64,000 bases of DNA, from positions 124,001 through 188,000 of the forward strand of contig JBMNMQ010000006.1 of NCBI GenBank assembly GCA_050953425.1, read 5' to 3'. The notes under the pieces were generated by a model that had not been told where the DNA came from, did not search any database, and saw only the letters and a program-made list of their open reading frames with translations. The first letter of the stretch is position 1; each line of letters opens with the position of its first letter. This document shows, piece by piece, positions 16,614 to 24,205 of this stretch. The translations under genes were made by a program, and so were the position numbers. The stretch is from RUG100 sp050953425 (GTDB lineage Bacteria; Bacillota; Clostridia; Peptostreptococcales; Anaerovoracaceae).

Positions 16614-16643
16614 ATCATAGCTGTTTTCGGTGCTGTTGTACAA
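16614..16643 (-). promoter_or_regulatory. Promoter of flavodoxin lipoprotein B
   Basis: TTGTAC (16643-16638), 18 bp, TATGAT (16619-16614) on the minus strand, preceded by TGCAGATTAGATA. It has the same layout and upstream box as the promoters at 12.1 and 14.6 kb. Confidence 0.6.
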
Positions 16644-16733
16644 TATCTAATCTGCAATGCGGATTTCATAATATGAATGCCCGGATCCGGCCGTACCGCC
16701 ATCGGGCGGAACCGCTGCACCGGCGGACCGCGT

Positions 16734-17738
16734 TCAGCACTGCGCCTTCCAGAAAGCGACCGCGTCGTCGATCCATCCTTCGGCAGCGGTTTCCGTGCCG
16801 AGACCAAATCCGTGGTGCAGTCCCCGATAGACATGGAATTCGGTCGGGATACGAAGCCGCTGTAGCTGCTGCAGCCGCCGTTTCATGACGTGCCACCGGG
16901 CAATGCCGTCGTCGGTGCCGACACAGGCGTAGGTCGGTGCGTCCTCGGCGGACACCGCGTCGTAACCCGTGTACTGCGTAATGACCGTGCCGGCCTGCGG
17001 AAGCGCGCCGGTCTGCGGGAGCGCGCCGGCTGGGGAAGGCCCTCCGGTCTGCGGAAGCCGGCGGCCGGCAGGACCCTTTCCCCGGGCTTTTCTCCAGCCG
17101 ATGCAGCGGCGCCCGGTCAGCTGCCGCAGGTTCCCGGCATTGCCGAGTGCCGCTGCCATGCGTGCGCCGGCTGAACCGCCCCAAAGCGAGTAGCCGAGCG
17201 GATGCACACCGAGTTCCTGTGCATGGTCCTCCACAAAACAGATCGCCCGGGCCAGATCCTGCCACGGCGCATGCGGGCGGTAGATCAGAACAAAGGCATT
17301 GATGCCTCTGCGGCTCAGTTCCAGTGCCTGCGGAAAGCTGTCCTGCAGCGCCGCCACATAGCAGAAACCGCCGCCCGCATTGAGGATGGCAAAGCGGGCG
17401 CCCGTTCTGCCGCGCAGGAAAAACAGACCCGTGTTCTCTTTATCGGGTGCCGTCTGCCGTTCTTCCTGCGAATAGATCGGGTAGAAAATCCGCTCGCCGC
17501 GGCCGGCCCGCTCATACAGGTCATTGACAATTTCCACGGTTTTTTCCGGCTGAATATCGGAATACCAGAGGTAAATGCGGCTGCTGCTGAGTTCCCGCAG
17601 CGTCATGCTGCCGTCGACAGGCCGGTCGACCGGAAACAGCAGCCTGCCGAATCCTGCAAATGCCGGATCCCGGATGACTTCCCCGACGGTTGACGCAGCG
17701 GTAAAACGCGGTGCTCTGCGATGCTGTACTGTACCCAC
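16734..17738 (-). CDS. Alpha/beta-hydrolase (acetyl-esterase-like)
   Basis: A 334-residue alpha/beta-hydrolase. FAILNAGGGFCYVAAL is an oxyanion-type strand, YSLWGGSAGARMAAALG carries the nucleophile Ser in GxSxG, YACVGTDDGIARWHVM has the likely acid, and YRGLHHGFGLG the His. There is no signal peptide. After the nucleophile helix, an insertion of about 40 residues contains short Pro/Gly repeats (LPQTG, LPQAG) that coincide with a local DNA repeat around 16990-17060. It may be a recent in-frame repeat expansion in a loop. Substrate unknown. Confidence 0.78.
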   Translation of the reverse strand: MGTVQHRRAPRFTAASTVGEVIRDPAFAGFGRLLFPVDRPVDGSMTLRELSSSRIYLWYSDIQPEKTVEIVNDLYERAGRGERIFYPIYSQEERQTAPDKENTGLFFLRGRTGARFAILNAGGGFCYVAALQDSFPQALELSRRGINAFVLIYRPHAPWQDLARAICFVEDHAQELGVHPLGYSLWGGSAGARMAAALGNAGNLRQLTGRRCIGWRKARGKGPAGRRLPQTGGPSPAGALPQTGALPQAGTVITQYTGYDAVSAEDAPTYACVGTDDGIARWHVMKRRLQQLQRLRIPTEFHVYRGLHHGFGLGTETAAEGWIDDAVAFWKAQC

Positions 17739-17972
17739 GGCTGTCCTTCCTTTCCTGCTGCCTCGCCTTGCGGGACAGGTGTTCGTTCTGAAGAAAGTAT
17801 ATACCGGGTCTTTTTGTCGTGTACAGAATGAAATGTGAATAGAGGATTGCAGAAATTGAATAGCGGCAGCAAACGCGTCTCAACAGCGGTCCGGCTGCGC
17901 GCAGTGCGCCTGCATGCGGCGCGAAACGGAGAATTCCCGGGAGGGAAGGCTCGGATCGAACGGATGAATCTG

Positions 17973-18410
17973 TCAGTCGGTGTTCTGCGCTGCCTTGATC
18001 TGGTCATAGACCTGCTGCATGCTGCGGGATGCCAGATCCTTTTCAAAATCCGACTGGATTTCGGCCAGCGACTGATCCAGCGCCCGGTGGATGTTTCTGC
18101 CGACCGGGCACTGCGGATTCGGGTTTTCATGGAAGCGGAACAGATTGTCCTCGCTGTTCGTCTCCACGGCTCTGTAGAGATCCAGAAAGGTAATTTCGGA
18201 GAGCGGCCGGTTGATCGTGATGCCGCCCGTTCCGCGCTTGACGGTGATCAGGCCGGCTTCCTGCAGCTGCAGCATGATGTTGCGGACGATCACCGGGTTG
18301 CTGCCGATGCTGCCGGCCAGAAATTTGCTCGTGATTTTCGCTTTGCCGCGGAAATATTCCGCCGCCGCCAGAAGATGGACGGCTATGGTAAATTTTGTGG
18401 ATATCTGCAT
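17973..18410 (-). CDS. Rrf2-family transcriptional regulator
   Basis: A 145-residue Rrf2 regulator. The start MQISTKFTIAVHLLAAAEYF with GGGAG 7 bp upstream matches the family; the longer frame is not credible. The winged helix includes ITSKFLAGSIGSNPVIVRNI and LQEAGLITVKRGTGGITINR. Only one Cys (in NPNPQCPVGR) is present in the usual cluster region, so it is probably not an Fe-S type like IscR or NsrR but a YwnA-like member. It probably represses itself through the palindrome at 18644-18664. Confidence 0.88.
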   Translation of the reverse strand: MQISTKFTIAVHLLAAAEYFRGKAKITSKFLAGSIGSNPVIVRNIMLQLQEAGLITVKRGTGGITINRPLSEITFLDLYRAVETNSEDNLFRFHENPNPQCPVGRNIHRALDQSLAEIQSDFEKDLASRSMQQVYDQIKAAQNTD

Positions 18411-18643
18411 CGCTTTCTCCCTGTTTCGTTCTCCCTGCACGGTGTGCTTTCCGTAAATGCCCGGGGCATCCGACCGCGGCTGCCGCTGCGATGAGCCGGC
18501 TGATCCGGATCTTCTCTGTTCCGCCAGCAGCCGCCGGCAAACCGGCTGTCCGCTGTCTCCGAGCATATGGAAACTCACTTTGCGGATCGGGCCGTGCGGG
18601 TGTGTATCCGGACAAACCTTGAAGATGCGCAGGGCCCCCGTTT

Positions 18644-18676
18644 ATGTAATATATCACATTACATCATTCGCATCAA
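18644..18676 (-). promoter_or_regulatory. Rrf2 promoter with overlapping operator
   Basis: Minus-strand TTGATG (18676-18671), 17 bp, TATATT (18653-18648). The perfect palindrome ATGTAAT-N7-ATTACAT (18644-18664) covers the -10, as expected for an autorepressor site. The 5' leader to the gene would be about 230 nt. Within 18411-18787 no other feature was seen. Confidence 0.6.
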
Positions 18677-18787
18677 CGGTTATATTGTATCCTGCGCCGC
18701 GCCTTTGTATCCTGCCCCGCATCTGCATGCATTGTCTCCGGCTCTGCGCCGCGCAGGCATCTGCGGAGCGGCTCCGCCGATCCGGCT

Positions 18788-21340
18788 TTACAGATAGCGT
18801 CCGGTGATGCTCTGCGGGCAGGCGCGGATGGCGTCCGGCGTGCCGGCGGCGACAATGGTCCCGCCCGCGCTGCCGCCGCCCGGGCCCAGATCGACCACAT
18901 AATCCGCGCTGCGGATGACGTCGAGATCGTGTTCGATGATGATGACGGTGGCCTGCTGATCGAGCAGCCGTCGGAAGACGTCGAGCAGCGTCCTGACGTC
19001 GAGCGGGTGGAGGCCGATGGTCGGTTCATCGAAGACGAAGAGCGTGCCCTCCTGGGCCCGTCCCATTTCTCCGGCCAGCTTCAGACGCTGCGCCTCGCCG
19101 CCGGAGAGGCCGGGGGTCGCTTCCCCGAGTGTCAGATAGCCGAGGCCGAGGTCGTGCAGAACGCGCAGACGGCGGCAGACCTGCGGCAGCCCCGCGCAGG
19201 CTTCCAGCGCCTGGTCGACGCTCATCGCCATCAGCTCCGGCAGCGAATAGGCGGCTCCCTTCTCGTTGGTCCAGCGGAATTGCCGCGCTTCGTCGCTGTA
19301 GCGCGCACCGCCGCAGTCCGGACAGGTGATCTCGACGTCGGGCAGGAACTGCACGTCGAGGCTGATCGAACCGGTGCCGTCGCAGGTCGGGCAGCGCAGC
19401 GCGCCGGTGTTGTAGGAAAAGGCGCCCGGTTTCAGCTTGCGGTCCGCGGCCGCTTCGGTTTTGGCGAAAGCCCGGCGCAGCCGGTCGTGCACGCCCGCGT
19501 AGGTGGCGACGGTCGACCGCACGTTGGCGCCGATCGGTGCGGCGTCGATCAGCTTGACCGTCTCGATGGCGTCCGCCTGCAGCGAGGTGACGTGGGGCGG
19601 CAGCTTCCGGCCTTCATTCCGGGCCTGCAGCGCCGGGATCAGGCTCTCCAGAATCAGGGTGGTCTTGCCGGAACCGGAAACGCCGGTGACAACGCTCATC
19701 CGACGCAGCGGGAATTCAGCCTGCAGCGGTCGGACGGTATGGATCTGTGCAGTCTGCAGCCGGATCGCGCCGTGGGTGAAGAGATCCTCTTTTTTTACGG
19801 GTGAAGGCGTGCCGGCTTCTTCTCGGCCGGACAGATACGGACCGATGACGGAGTTCTTGTCGGCGATGATTTCGGGGATGGTGCCGGCAGCGATCACTTC
19901 GCCGCCGGCGGCTCCGGCGCCGGGCCCCAGTTCGATCATCCAGTCGGCTTTCTGCAGAATGCGGGTATCGTGGTCGACGAGGACCACCGAATTGCCGTCG
20001 GCGGTGAGATCCCGCATCACGCCTTCGAGACCGTCGATGTTGGCGGGGTGCAGGCCGATCGACGGTTCGTCGAGCACGTAGAGAACGCCGGTGGTGCGGT
20101 TGCGGATCGCGCGCGCCAGCTGCACCCGCTGCCGTTCACCGGTCGACAGCGTCGCGGAAGCGCGGTCGAGCGAGAGGTAGCTGAGGCCGAGATCCATCAG
20201 CCGGCGGGCGGTGTCGCGGAAGGCATCGCAGATGCTCCCCGCCATCGGCCGCAGTGCCTGCGGCAGGGAAGCGGGCACGCCGTCGACCCAGTCGAGCAGT
20301 TCCGCGAGCGTCATCGTGCAGGCTTCCGCGAGGGAGATGCCGCGCAGGCGCGGCGCCCGGGCAGCCTCGGAGAGGCGGGTGCCGCGGCAATCGGGGCAGA
20401 CGTCCTGCTTGAGAAATTTTTCCACCCGCTTCATGCCCTTTTCGTCCTTGACGTGGGAGAGTGCGTTTTCCACGGTGTAGCGGGCGTTGAAGTAGGTAAA
20501 ATCCATGTCGCCGGCTGCGCCCGAGGTTTTGTTCTGGTAGATGATATTTTTCTTCACGGCCGGTCCGTGGAAGACGATGTCTCGTTCCTCCGGTGTCAGA
20601 TCCTTGAAGGGTACGTCGGTGCGCACGCCCATTTCGCGGGCGATGTCCTTCATCAGCGACCACATCAGCGTCTGCCACGGCCGCACGGCGCCTTCGTCGA
20701 TGGTCAGGTTTTCGTCCGGCACCAGGGTGGCGTCGTCGACGATGCGAACGATGCCGGTGCCCTCGCAGGTCGGACAGGCGCCGCCGCTGTTGAACGCCAG
20801 GTCTTCCGCGCCCGGTCCGTAGAAATGCGCGCCGCATTCGGGACAGACCAGTTCTTTCATGGCGGCGACGTTCATCGACGGTTCCACGTAATGCCCGTTC
20901 GGGCAGCGGTGGCTGGCGAGGCGCGAGAACATCAGCCGCAGGCTGTTGAGCAGTTCGGTCGCGGTGCCGAAGGTGCTGCGCACGCCGGGGACGGCCGGGC
21001 GCTGGTGCAGAGCCAGCGCCGCGGGCACGCAGCGAATGTCGTCGACGGCGGCTCGCTCCGCCTGCGTCAGGCGCCGCCGCGTGTAGGTGGAGAGAGCTTC
21101 GAGATAGCGCCGCGATCCCTCGGCGTAGAGGACGCCGAGCGCCAGCGACGACTTGCCGGAGCCGGAGACGCCGGCGATGGCCGTGATGCGGTTCAGCGGG
21201 ACGCGGACGTCGATGTGCTTGAGGTTGTGCACCCGGGCGCCGTTGATTTCGATGTGCTCCGGCTGCGCATTCCGGGCGGCATCCCCTGCGCCCTTCGGCT
21301 GCGCCGCGCCGCTGTTTTTTCTGTTCTTCTGTGCCGTCAT
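18788..21340 (-). CDS. UvrA-like excinuclease ABC subunit (short, UvrA2 type)
   Basis: An 850-residue UvrA paralogue with two ABC ATPase modules. Walker A motifs are GVSGSGKSSLALG (near residue 58) and GVSGSGKTTLILE (near 560). Signature motifs are LSTGERQRVQLARAI and LSGGEAQRLKLAGEM. Zinc-type Cys pairs occur in CPECGAHF...CPTCEGTG and in CPTCDGTG...CPDCGG. Canonical UvrA is around 940 residues. The missing length and the divergent region after the first Walker A suggest the UvrB-binding insertion is absent, as in UvrA2 proteins linked to drug or DNA-ligand tolerance. The N-terminal 25 residues are a polar extension. Monocistronic. Confidence 0.9.
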   Translation of the reverse strand: MTAQKNRKNSGAAQPKGAGDAARNAQPEHIEINGARVHNLKHIDVRVPLNRITAIAGVSGSGKSSLALGVLYAEGSRRYLEALSTYTRRRLTQAERAAVDDIRCVPAALALHQRPAVPGVRSTFGTATELLNSLRLMFSRLASHRCPNGHYVEPSMNVAAMKELVCPECGAHFYGPGAEDLAFNSGGACPTCEGTGIVRIVDDATLVPDENLTIDEGAVRPWQTLMWSLMKDIAREMGVRTDVPFKDLTPEERDIVFHGPAVKKNIIYQNKTSGAAGDMDFTYFNARYTVENALSHVKDEKGMKRVEKFLKQDVCPDCRGTRLSEAARAPRLRGISLAEACTMTLAELLDWVDGVPASLPQALRPMAGSICDAFRDTARRLMDLGLSYLSLDRASATLSTGERQRVQLARAIRNRTTGVLYVLDEPSIGLHPANIDGLEGVMRDLTADGNSVVLVDHDTRILQKADWMIELGPGAGAAGGEVIAAGTIPEIIADKNSVIGPYLSGREEAGTPSPVKKEDLFTHGAIRLQTAQIHTVRPLQAEFPLRRMSVVTGVSGSGKTTLILESLIPALQARNEGRKLPPHVTSLQADAIETVKLIDAAPIGANVRSTVATYAGVHDRLRRAFAKTEAAADRKLKPGAFSYNTGALRCPTCDGTGSISLDVQFLPDVEITCPDCGGARYSDEARQFRWTNEKGAAYSLPELMAMSVDQALEACAGLPQVCRRLRVLHDLGLGYLTLGEATPGLSGGEAQRLKLAGEMGRAQEGTLFVFDEPTIGLHPLDVRTLLDVFRRLLDQQATVIIIEHDLDVIRSADYVVDLGPGGGSAGGTIVAAGTPDAIRACPQSITGRYL

Positions 21341-21387
21341 GTTCCCCTCCGGTCTGCTGTGCTGCTGACTGTGAAATTCCGCTATCT

Positions 21388-21416
21388 ATTGTAGCACAGC
21401 GCGGCGCGGGGTGAAA
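21388..21416 (-). promoter_or_regulatory. Promoter of the UvrA-like gene
   Basis: Minus-strand TTTCAC (21416-21411), 17 bp, TACAAT (21393-21388). The transcript would start near 21381, about 40 bp before the gene, whose ribosome site is GGAGGGG. Confidence 0.6.
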
Positions 21417-21530
21417 CGCGCGATGCAGGCGCGAAAGATGGAGTTCGCGATGCACGATGCGGCCCCGGAAGTACGCAGGAGCGCACAGGCAGGCACGCAG
21501 CCTCATAAGTACGAAATGCCGGAAAAATTT

Positions 21531-21560
21531 CTGACAATCCCTGCCCCGATACGCTATAAT
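21531..21560 (+). promoter_or_regulatory. Promoter of the ClC-azlCD unit
   Basis: CTGACA (21531-21536), 18 bp, and a perfect TATAAT (21555-21560). It lies about 50 bp before the ClC start codon. Confidence 0.65.
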
Positions 21561-21609
21561 AGCAGGGTGAGTGCACCGCTGCGCTGACGGCAGCGGGCAG
21601 ACAGGAATT

Positions 21610-22881
21610 ATGAAAGCGTATCTACGATATCTGAAACTGCAGGGAAAATATTTCGTCCGCTTTGTGCGCGGCTTTTTGATCTGGATCGCGATGGCGGCGG
21701 TGATCGGCGCCGCCGGCGGTCTGATCGGCACGGCGTTCCGCCTCAGCGTGGCGGCGAGCAACCAGTTCTGGCTGGCGCACCGCTGGATGATCTGGCTGCT
21801 GCCGGCGAGCGGGCTTTTGATTGTCTTTCTCTATCACGTCTGCGGTTTTGCTTCCCCGCTGGGGACGAACCGCATCATTCGCGCGGTGCGGCGCGAGGAA
21901 GAGGTGCCCTGGCGAACCGCACCGCTGATCTTTGCCTGCTCGATTCTCACCCACATCTGCGGCGGCTCCGCCGGCCGCGAAGGGGCGGCGCTGCAGATCG
22001 GCGGCACCATCGGCTATCGCCTCGGCAAGCTGGCGCACCTCAGCGATGAAGCGGTTTCCCTGGCGGTGCTGGCCGGCATGAGCGCGCTGTTTGCGGCGCT
22101 GTTCGGGTGCCCGATTGCGGCGATGATCTTTGCCATGGAAGTCATCTCCGTGGGCATTTTTCACTACGCCGGTCTCGTGCCGTGCCTGATCTCCGCGCTG
22201 ATCGGCTATAAGATCTCCGATTTCATCGGCGGCGGCTTTGTCTTTAAGCACAACATCGCCCTGCCGACGTTTGATATCGCTCTGCTGCTGAAGGTGCTGG
22301 TGATCGGCCTGATCAGTGCTGCGGTCAGCATTCTTCTGGTTGTGGCGATGGACTATGTGCGCCGGGGGTTTGCCCGGCTGATCGGCAATCCGTATCTGAA
22401 GATCGTCGTCGGCGCCGGCATCCTCATCGGCCTGACGTACCTGTTCCCCGGCGGCGACTACAATGGTGCCGGCGATGCGCTGCTGCTGCGGGCTCTCGAC
22501 GGACAGGCGGTGTGGTGGAGCTTTCTGGTCAAGCTGCTGTTCACCGCGATTACCCTGGGCGTCGGTTTCAAGGGCGGCGAAATCATGCCGGTCTTTGTCA
22601 TCGGCGCTGCCGTCGGCTGTGCCGCGGCTCCGCTGCTGCAGATGGATCCGGGAACGGTGGCCGCGATGGCGATGATCGGCACCTTCTGCGGCGCGGTCAA
22701 CTGTCCGCTGGCGTCGATCGTCATGGGCGTGGAATTTTTTGGCAGCAGCGGCCTGCCGTATTACGCGGTGGTCTGCTGCGTCAGTTATCTGATGTCCGGC
22801 TACTTCGGCCTGTACGGCAGTCAGAAAATTGTCTACAGCAAGCTGCGGGCGGAGTTCATCGACCGCCACAGCAAGACTTGA
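21610..22881 (+). CDS. ClC-family chloride channel / H+-Cl- antiporter
   Basis: A 423-residue ClC membrane protein. The selectivity and gating motifs are visible: GGSAGREGAALQIGG (with the external gating Glu) and FKGGEIMPVFVIGAAVG (GxFxP-like segment). MSALFAALFGCPIAAMIFAMEV corresponds to the helix pair before the pore. Around 10-11 hydrophobic segments fill the rest. There is no C-terminal CBS domain. The ATG at 21610 precedes MKAYLRYLKLQGKYF. It is followed 17 bp later by azlC and probably co-transcribed. Anion preference (Cl- or F-) is not certain from the motifs. Confidence 0.88.
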   Translation: MKAYLRYLKLQGKYFVRFVRGFLIWIAMAAVIGAAGGLIGTAFRLSVAASNQFWLAHRWMIWLLPASGLLIVFLYHVCGFASPLGTNRIIRAVRREEEVPWRTAPLIFACSILTHICGGSAGREGAALQIGGTIGYRLGKLAHLSDEAVSLAVLAGMSALFAALFGCPIAAMIFAMEVISVGIFHYAGLVPCLISALIGYKISDFIGGGFVFKHNIALPTFDIALLLKVLVIGLISAAVSILLVVAMDYVRRGFARLIGNPYLKIVVGAGILIGLTYLFPGGDYNGAGDALLLRALDGQAVWWSFLVKLLFTAITLGVGFKGGEIMPVFVIGAAVGCAAAPLLQMDPGTVAAMAMIGTFCGAVNCPLASIVMGVEFFGSSGLPYYAVVCCVSYLMSGYFGLYGSQKIVYSKLRAEFIDRHSKT

Positions 22882-22898
22882 AAGGGAGGAGGCAGAGC

Positions 22899-23621
22899 AT
22901 GCGGCAGAAAAACAGGGACAGCGGCAGGATCCGCCGTGCCGCGGCGGCCGCTTTTCCGCGCACCGTGCCGATTCTGGCGGGGTTCTGGTTTCTCGGTCTG
23001 GCTTACGGCATTCTCATGAATGTCTCCGGCTTTTCGTTTGTCTATCCGATGTGCATGGCGGCGGTGATCTTCGGCGGTTCGCTGGAATTCGTCGCGGTGA
23101 CGCTGCTGCTGAGCCCCTTCGCACCGCTGCAGGCGCTGCTGATGGCGCTGATGATCCAGGCGCGGCATCTGTTCTACGGCATCACCATGCTCGACCGCTA
23201 CAAGGGCATGGGCTGGAAAAAACCGCTGCTGATCTACGGCATGTGCGACGAAACCTTCTCTATCAACTGTTCGGCCGTGATCCCCCGGCATATCGACCGC
23301 GGCTGGTTCTATCTCTGGGTCACGCTCTTTGACTGGAGCTACTGGATCAGCGGTTCGACGGTCGGCGGTCTGGTCGGCTCGCTGTTTACGTTTGACACCA
23401 CGGGACTGGATTTTGTCATGACGGCGATGTTCGTGGTCATCTTTCTCGAGCAGCTGCTGAAGGAGAAAAAGCCCTGGACGGCGATCGTCGGTTTCCTCGC
23501 TTCCGCCGGCTGCCTGGTGTTTTTCGGCGCCGAGCACTTCATGATCCCGACGATGATCGCGATTCTGGTACTGCTGGCGCTGCTGCGCCGGCCGCTGGAG
23601 GAGAAGGGAGGCCTGGCATGA
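22899..23621 (+). CDS. azlC: AzlC-family branched-chain amino acid exporter, large subunit
   Basis: AzlC with AzlD forms an exporter of branched-chain amino acids or analogues (e.g. azaleucine in Bacillus). The 240-residue protein has about 6-7 hydrophobic helices. FWFLGLAYGILMN, MAAVIFGGSLEFVAV and MIQARHLFYGITMLDRYKGMG are characteristic of the family. AGGGAGGAGG precedes the ATG at 22899. The last codons overlap azlD by 4 bp (ATGA), a translationally coupled pair. Confidence 0.92.
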   Translation: MRQKNRDSGRIRRAAAAAFPRTVPILAGFWFLGLAYGILMNVSGFSFVYPMCMAAVIFGGSLEFVAVTLLLSPFAPLQALLMALMIQARHLFYGITMLDRYKGMGWKKPLLIYGMCDETFSINCSAVIPRHIDRGWFYLWVTLFDWSYWISGSTVGGLVGSLFTFDTTGLDFVMTAMFVVIFLEQLLKEKKPWTAIVGFLASAGCLVFFGAEHFMIPTMIAILVLLALLRRPLEEKGGLA

Positions 23622-23944
23622 CGCTGACGCAGCAGATCGTTACCATTGCCATGTGCGTGCTGGGGACGGCCGCGACGCGCTTTCTGCCGTTTCTGGTCTT
23701 TTCCGAGGATCGGCCGACGCCGCGCTTTGTGCAGTATCTGGGCCGGGCGCTGCCGATGGCGATCTTCGCGATGCTGATCGTCTACTGCCTGCGCAATGTG
23801 TCGTGGACGGGCGGAAGCCGCGGCCTGCCGGAGCTGCTCTCGATTGCCGTCACGGCGGGACTCCATCTCTGGCGCCGGCAGATGCTGATCTCCATCGCCG
23901 GCGGCACCGTCTGCTATATGCTGCTGATTCACTTTATGTTTTAG
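23618..23944 (+). CDS. azlD: AzlD-family small subunit of branched-chain amino acid exporter
   Basis: A 108-residue small membrane protein with four hydrophobic segments, the partner of AzlC. Family-like stretches are TAATRFLPFLVFSEDR, VQYLGRALPMAIFAMLIVYCLRN and the terminal TVCYMLLIHFMF. It overlaps azlC by four bases. Confidence 0.9.
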   Translation: MTLTQQIVTIAMCVLGTAATRFLPFLVFSEDRPTPRFVQYLGRALPMAIFAMLIVYCLRNVSWTGGSRGLPELLSIAVTAGLHLWRRQMLISIAGGTVCYMLLIHFMF

Positions 23945-24032
23945 CGACGGGGCCCTGCGAGACGCAGCATGCCGCGGCCCGGTCGGTCTTGTCCGGCGCA
24001 AGTCAGCGGGCAATATCCACAACCCGTATGCC

Positions 24033-24204
24033 TTCCGGATCCGTGCCATCCTGCAAGGAACGAGCCTTATCAGCGCCGGCAGACCTGCGATGGTCGGCTT
24101 CCGGATCCGTGCCATCCTGCCAGGAACGAGCCTTATCAGCGCCGGCAGACCTGCGATGGTCGGCTTCCGGATCCATGCCATCCTGCCCGGAGCAAACCTG
24201 TCGG
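24033..24204. repeat. 66-bp tandem repeat (about 2.6 copies)
   Basis: Units start with TTCCGGATCC(G/A)TGCCATCCTG at 24033, 24099 and 24165; the third is partial. The array fills the gap between the convergent azlD and LRR genes and ends at the LRR stop codon. No terminator was recognised there. Confidence 0.85.
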
Positions 24205-24205
24205 G

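Noticed and set aside
16990..17060. LPQTG strings in the 16.7-kb hydrolase, resembling a sortase signal
   Set aside because: They are internal, repeated, not followed by a hydrophobic helix and basic tail, and the protein has no signal peptide.
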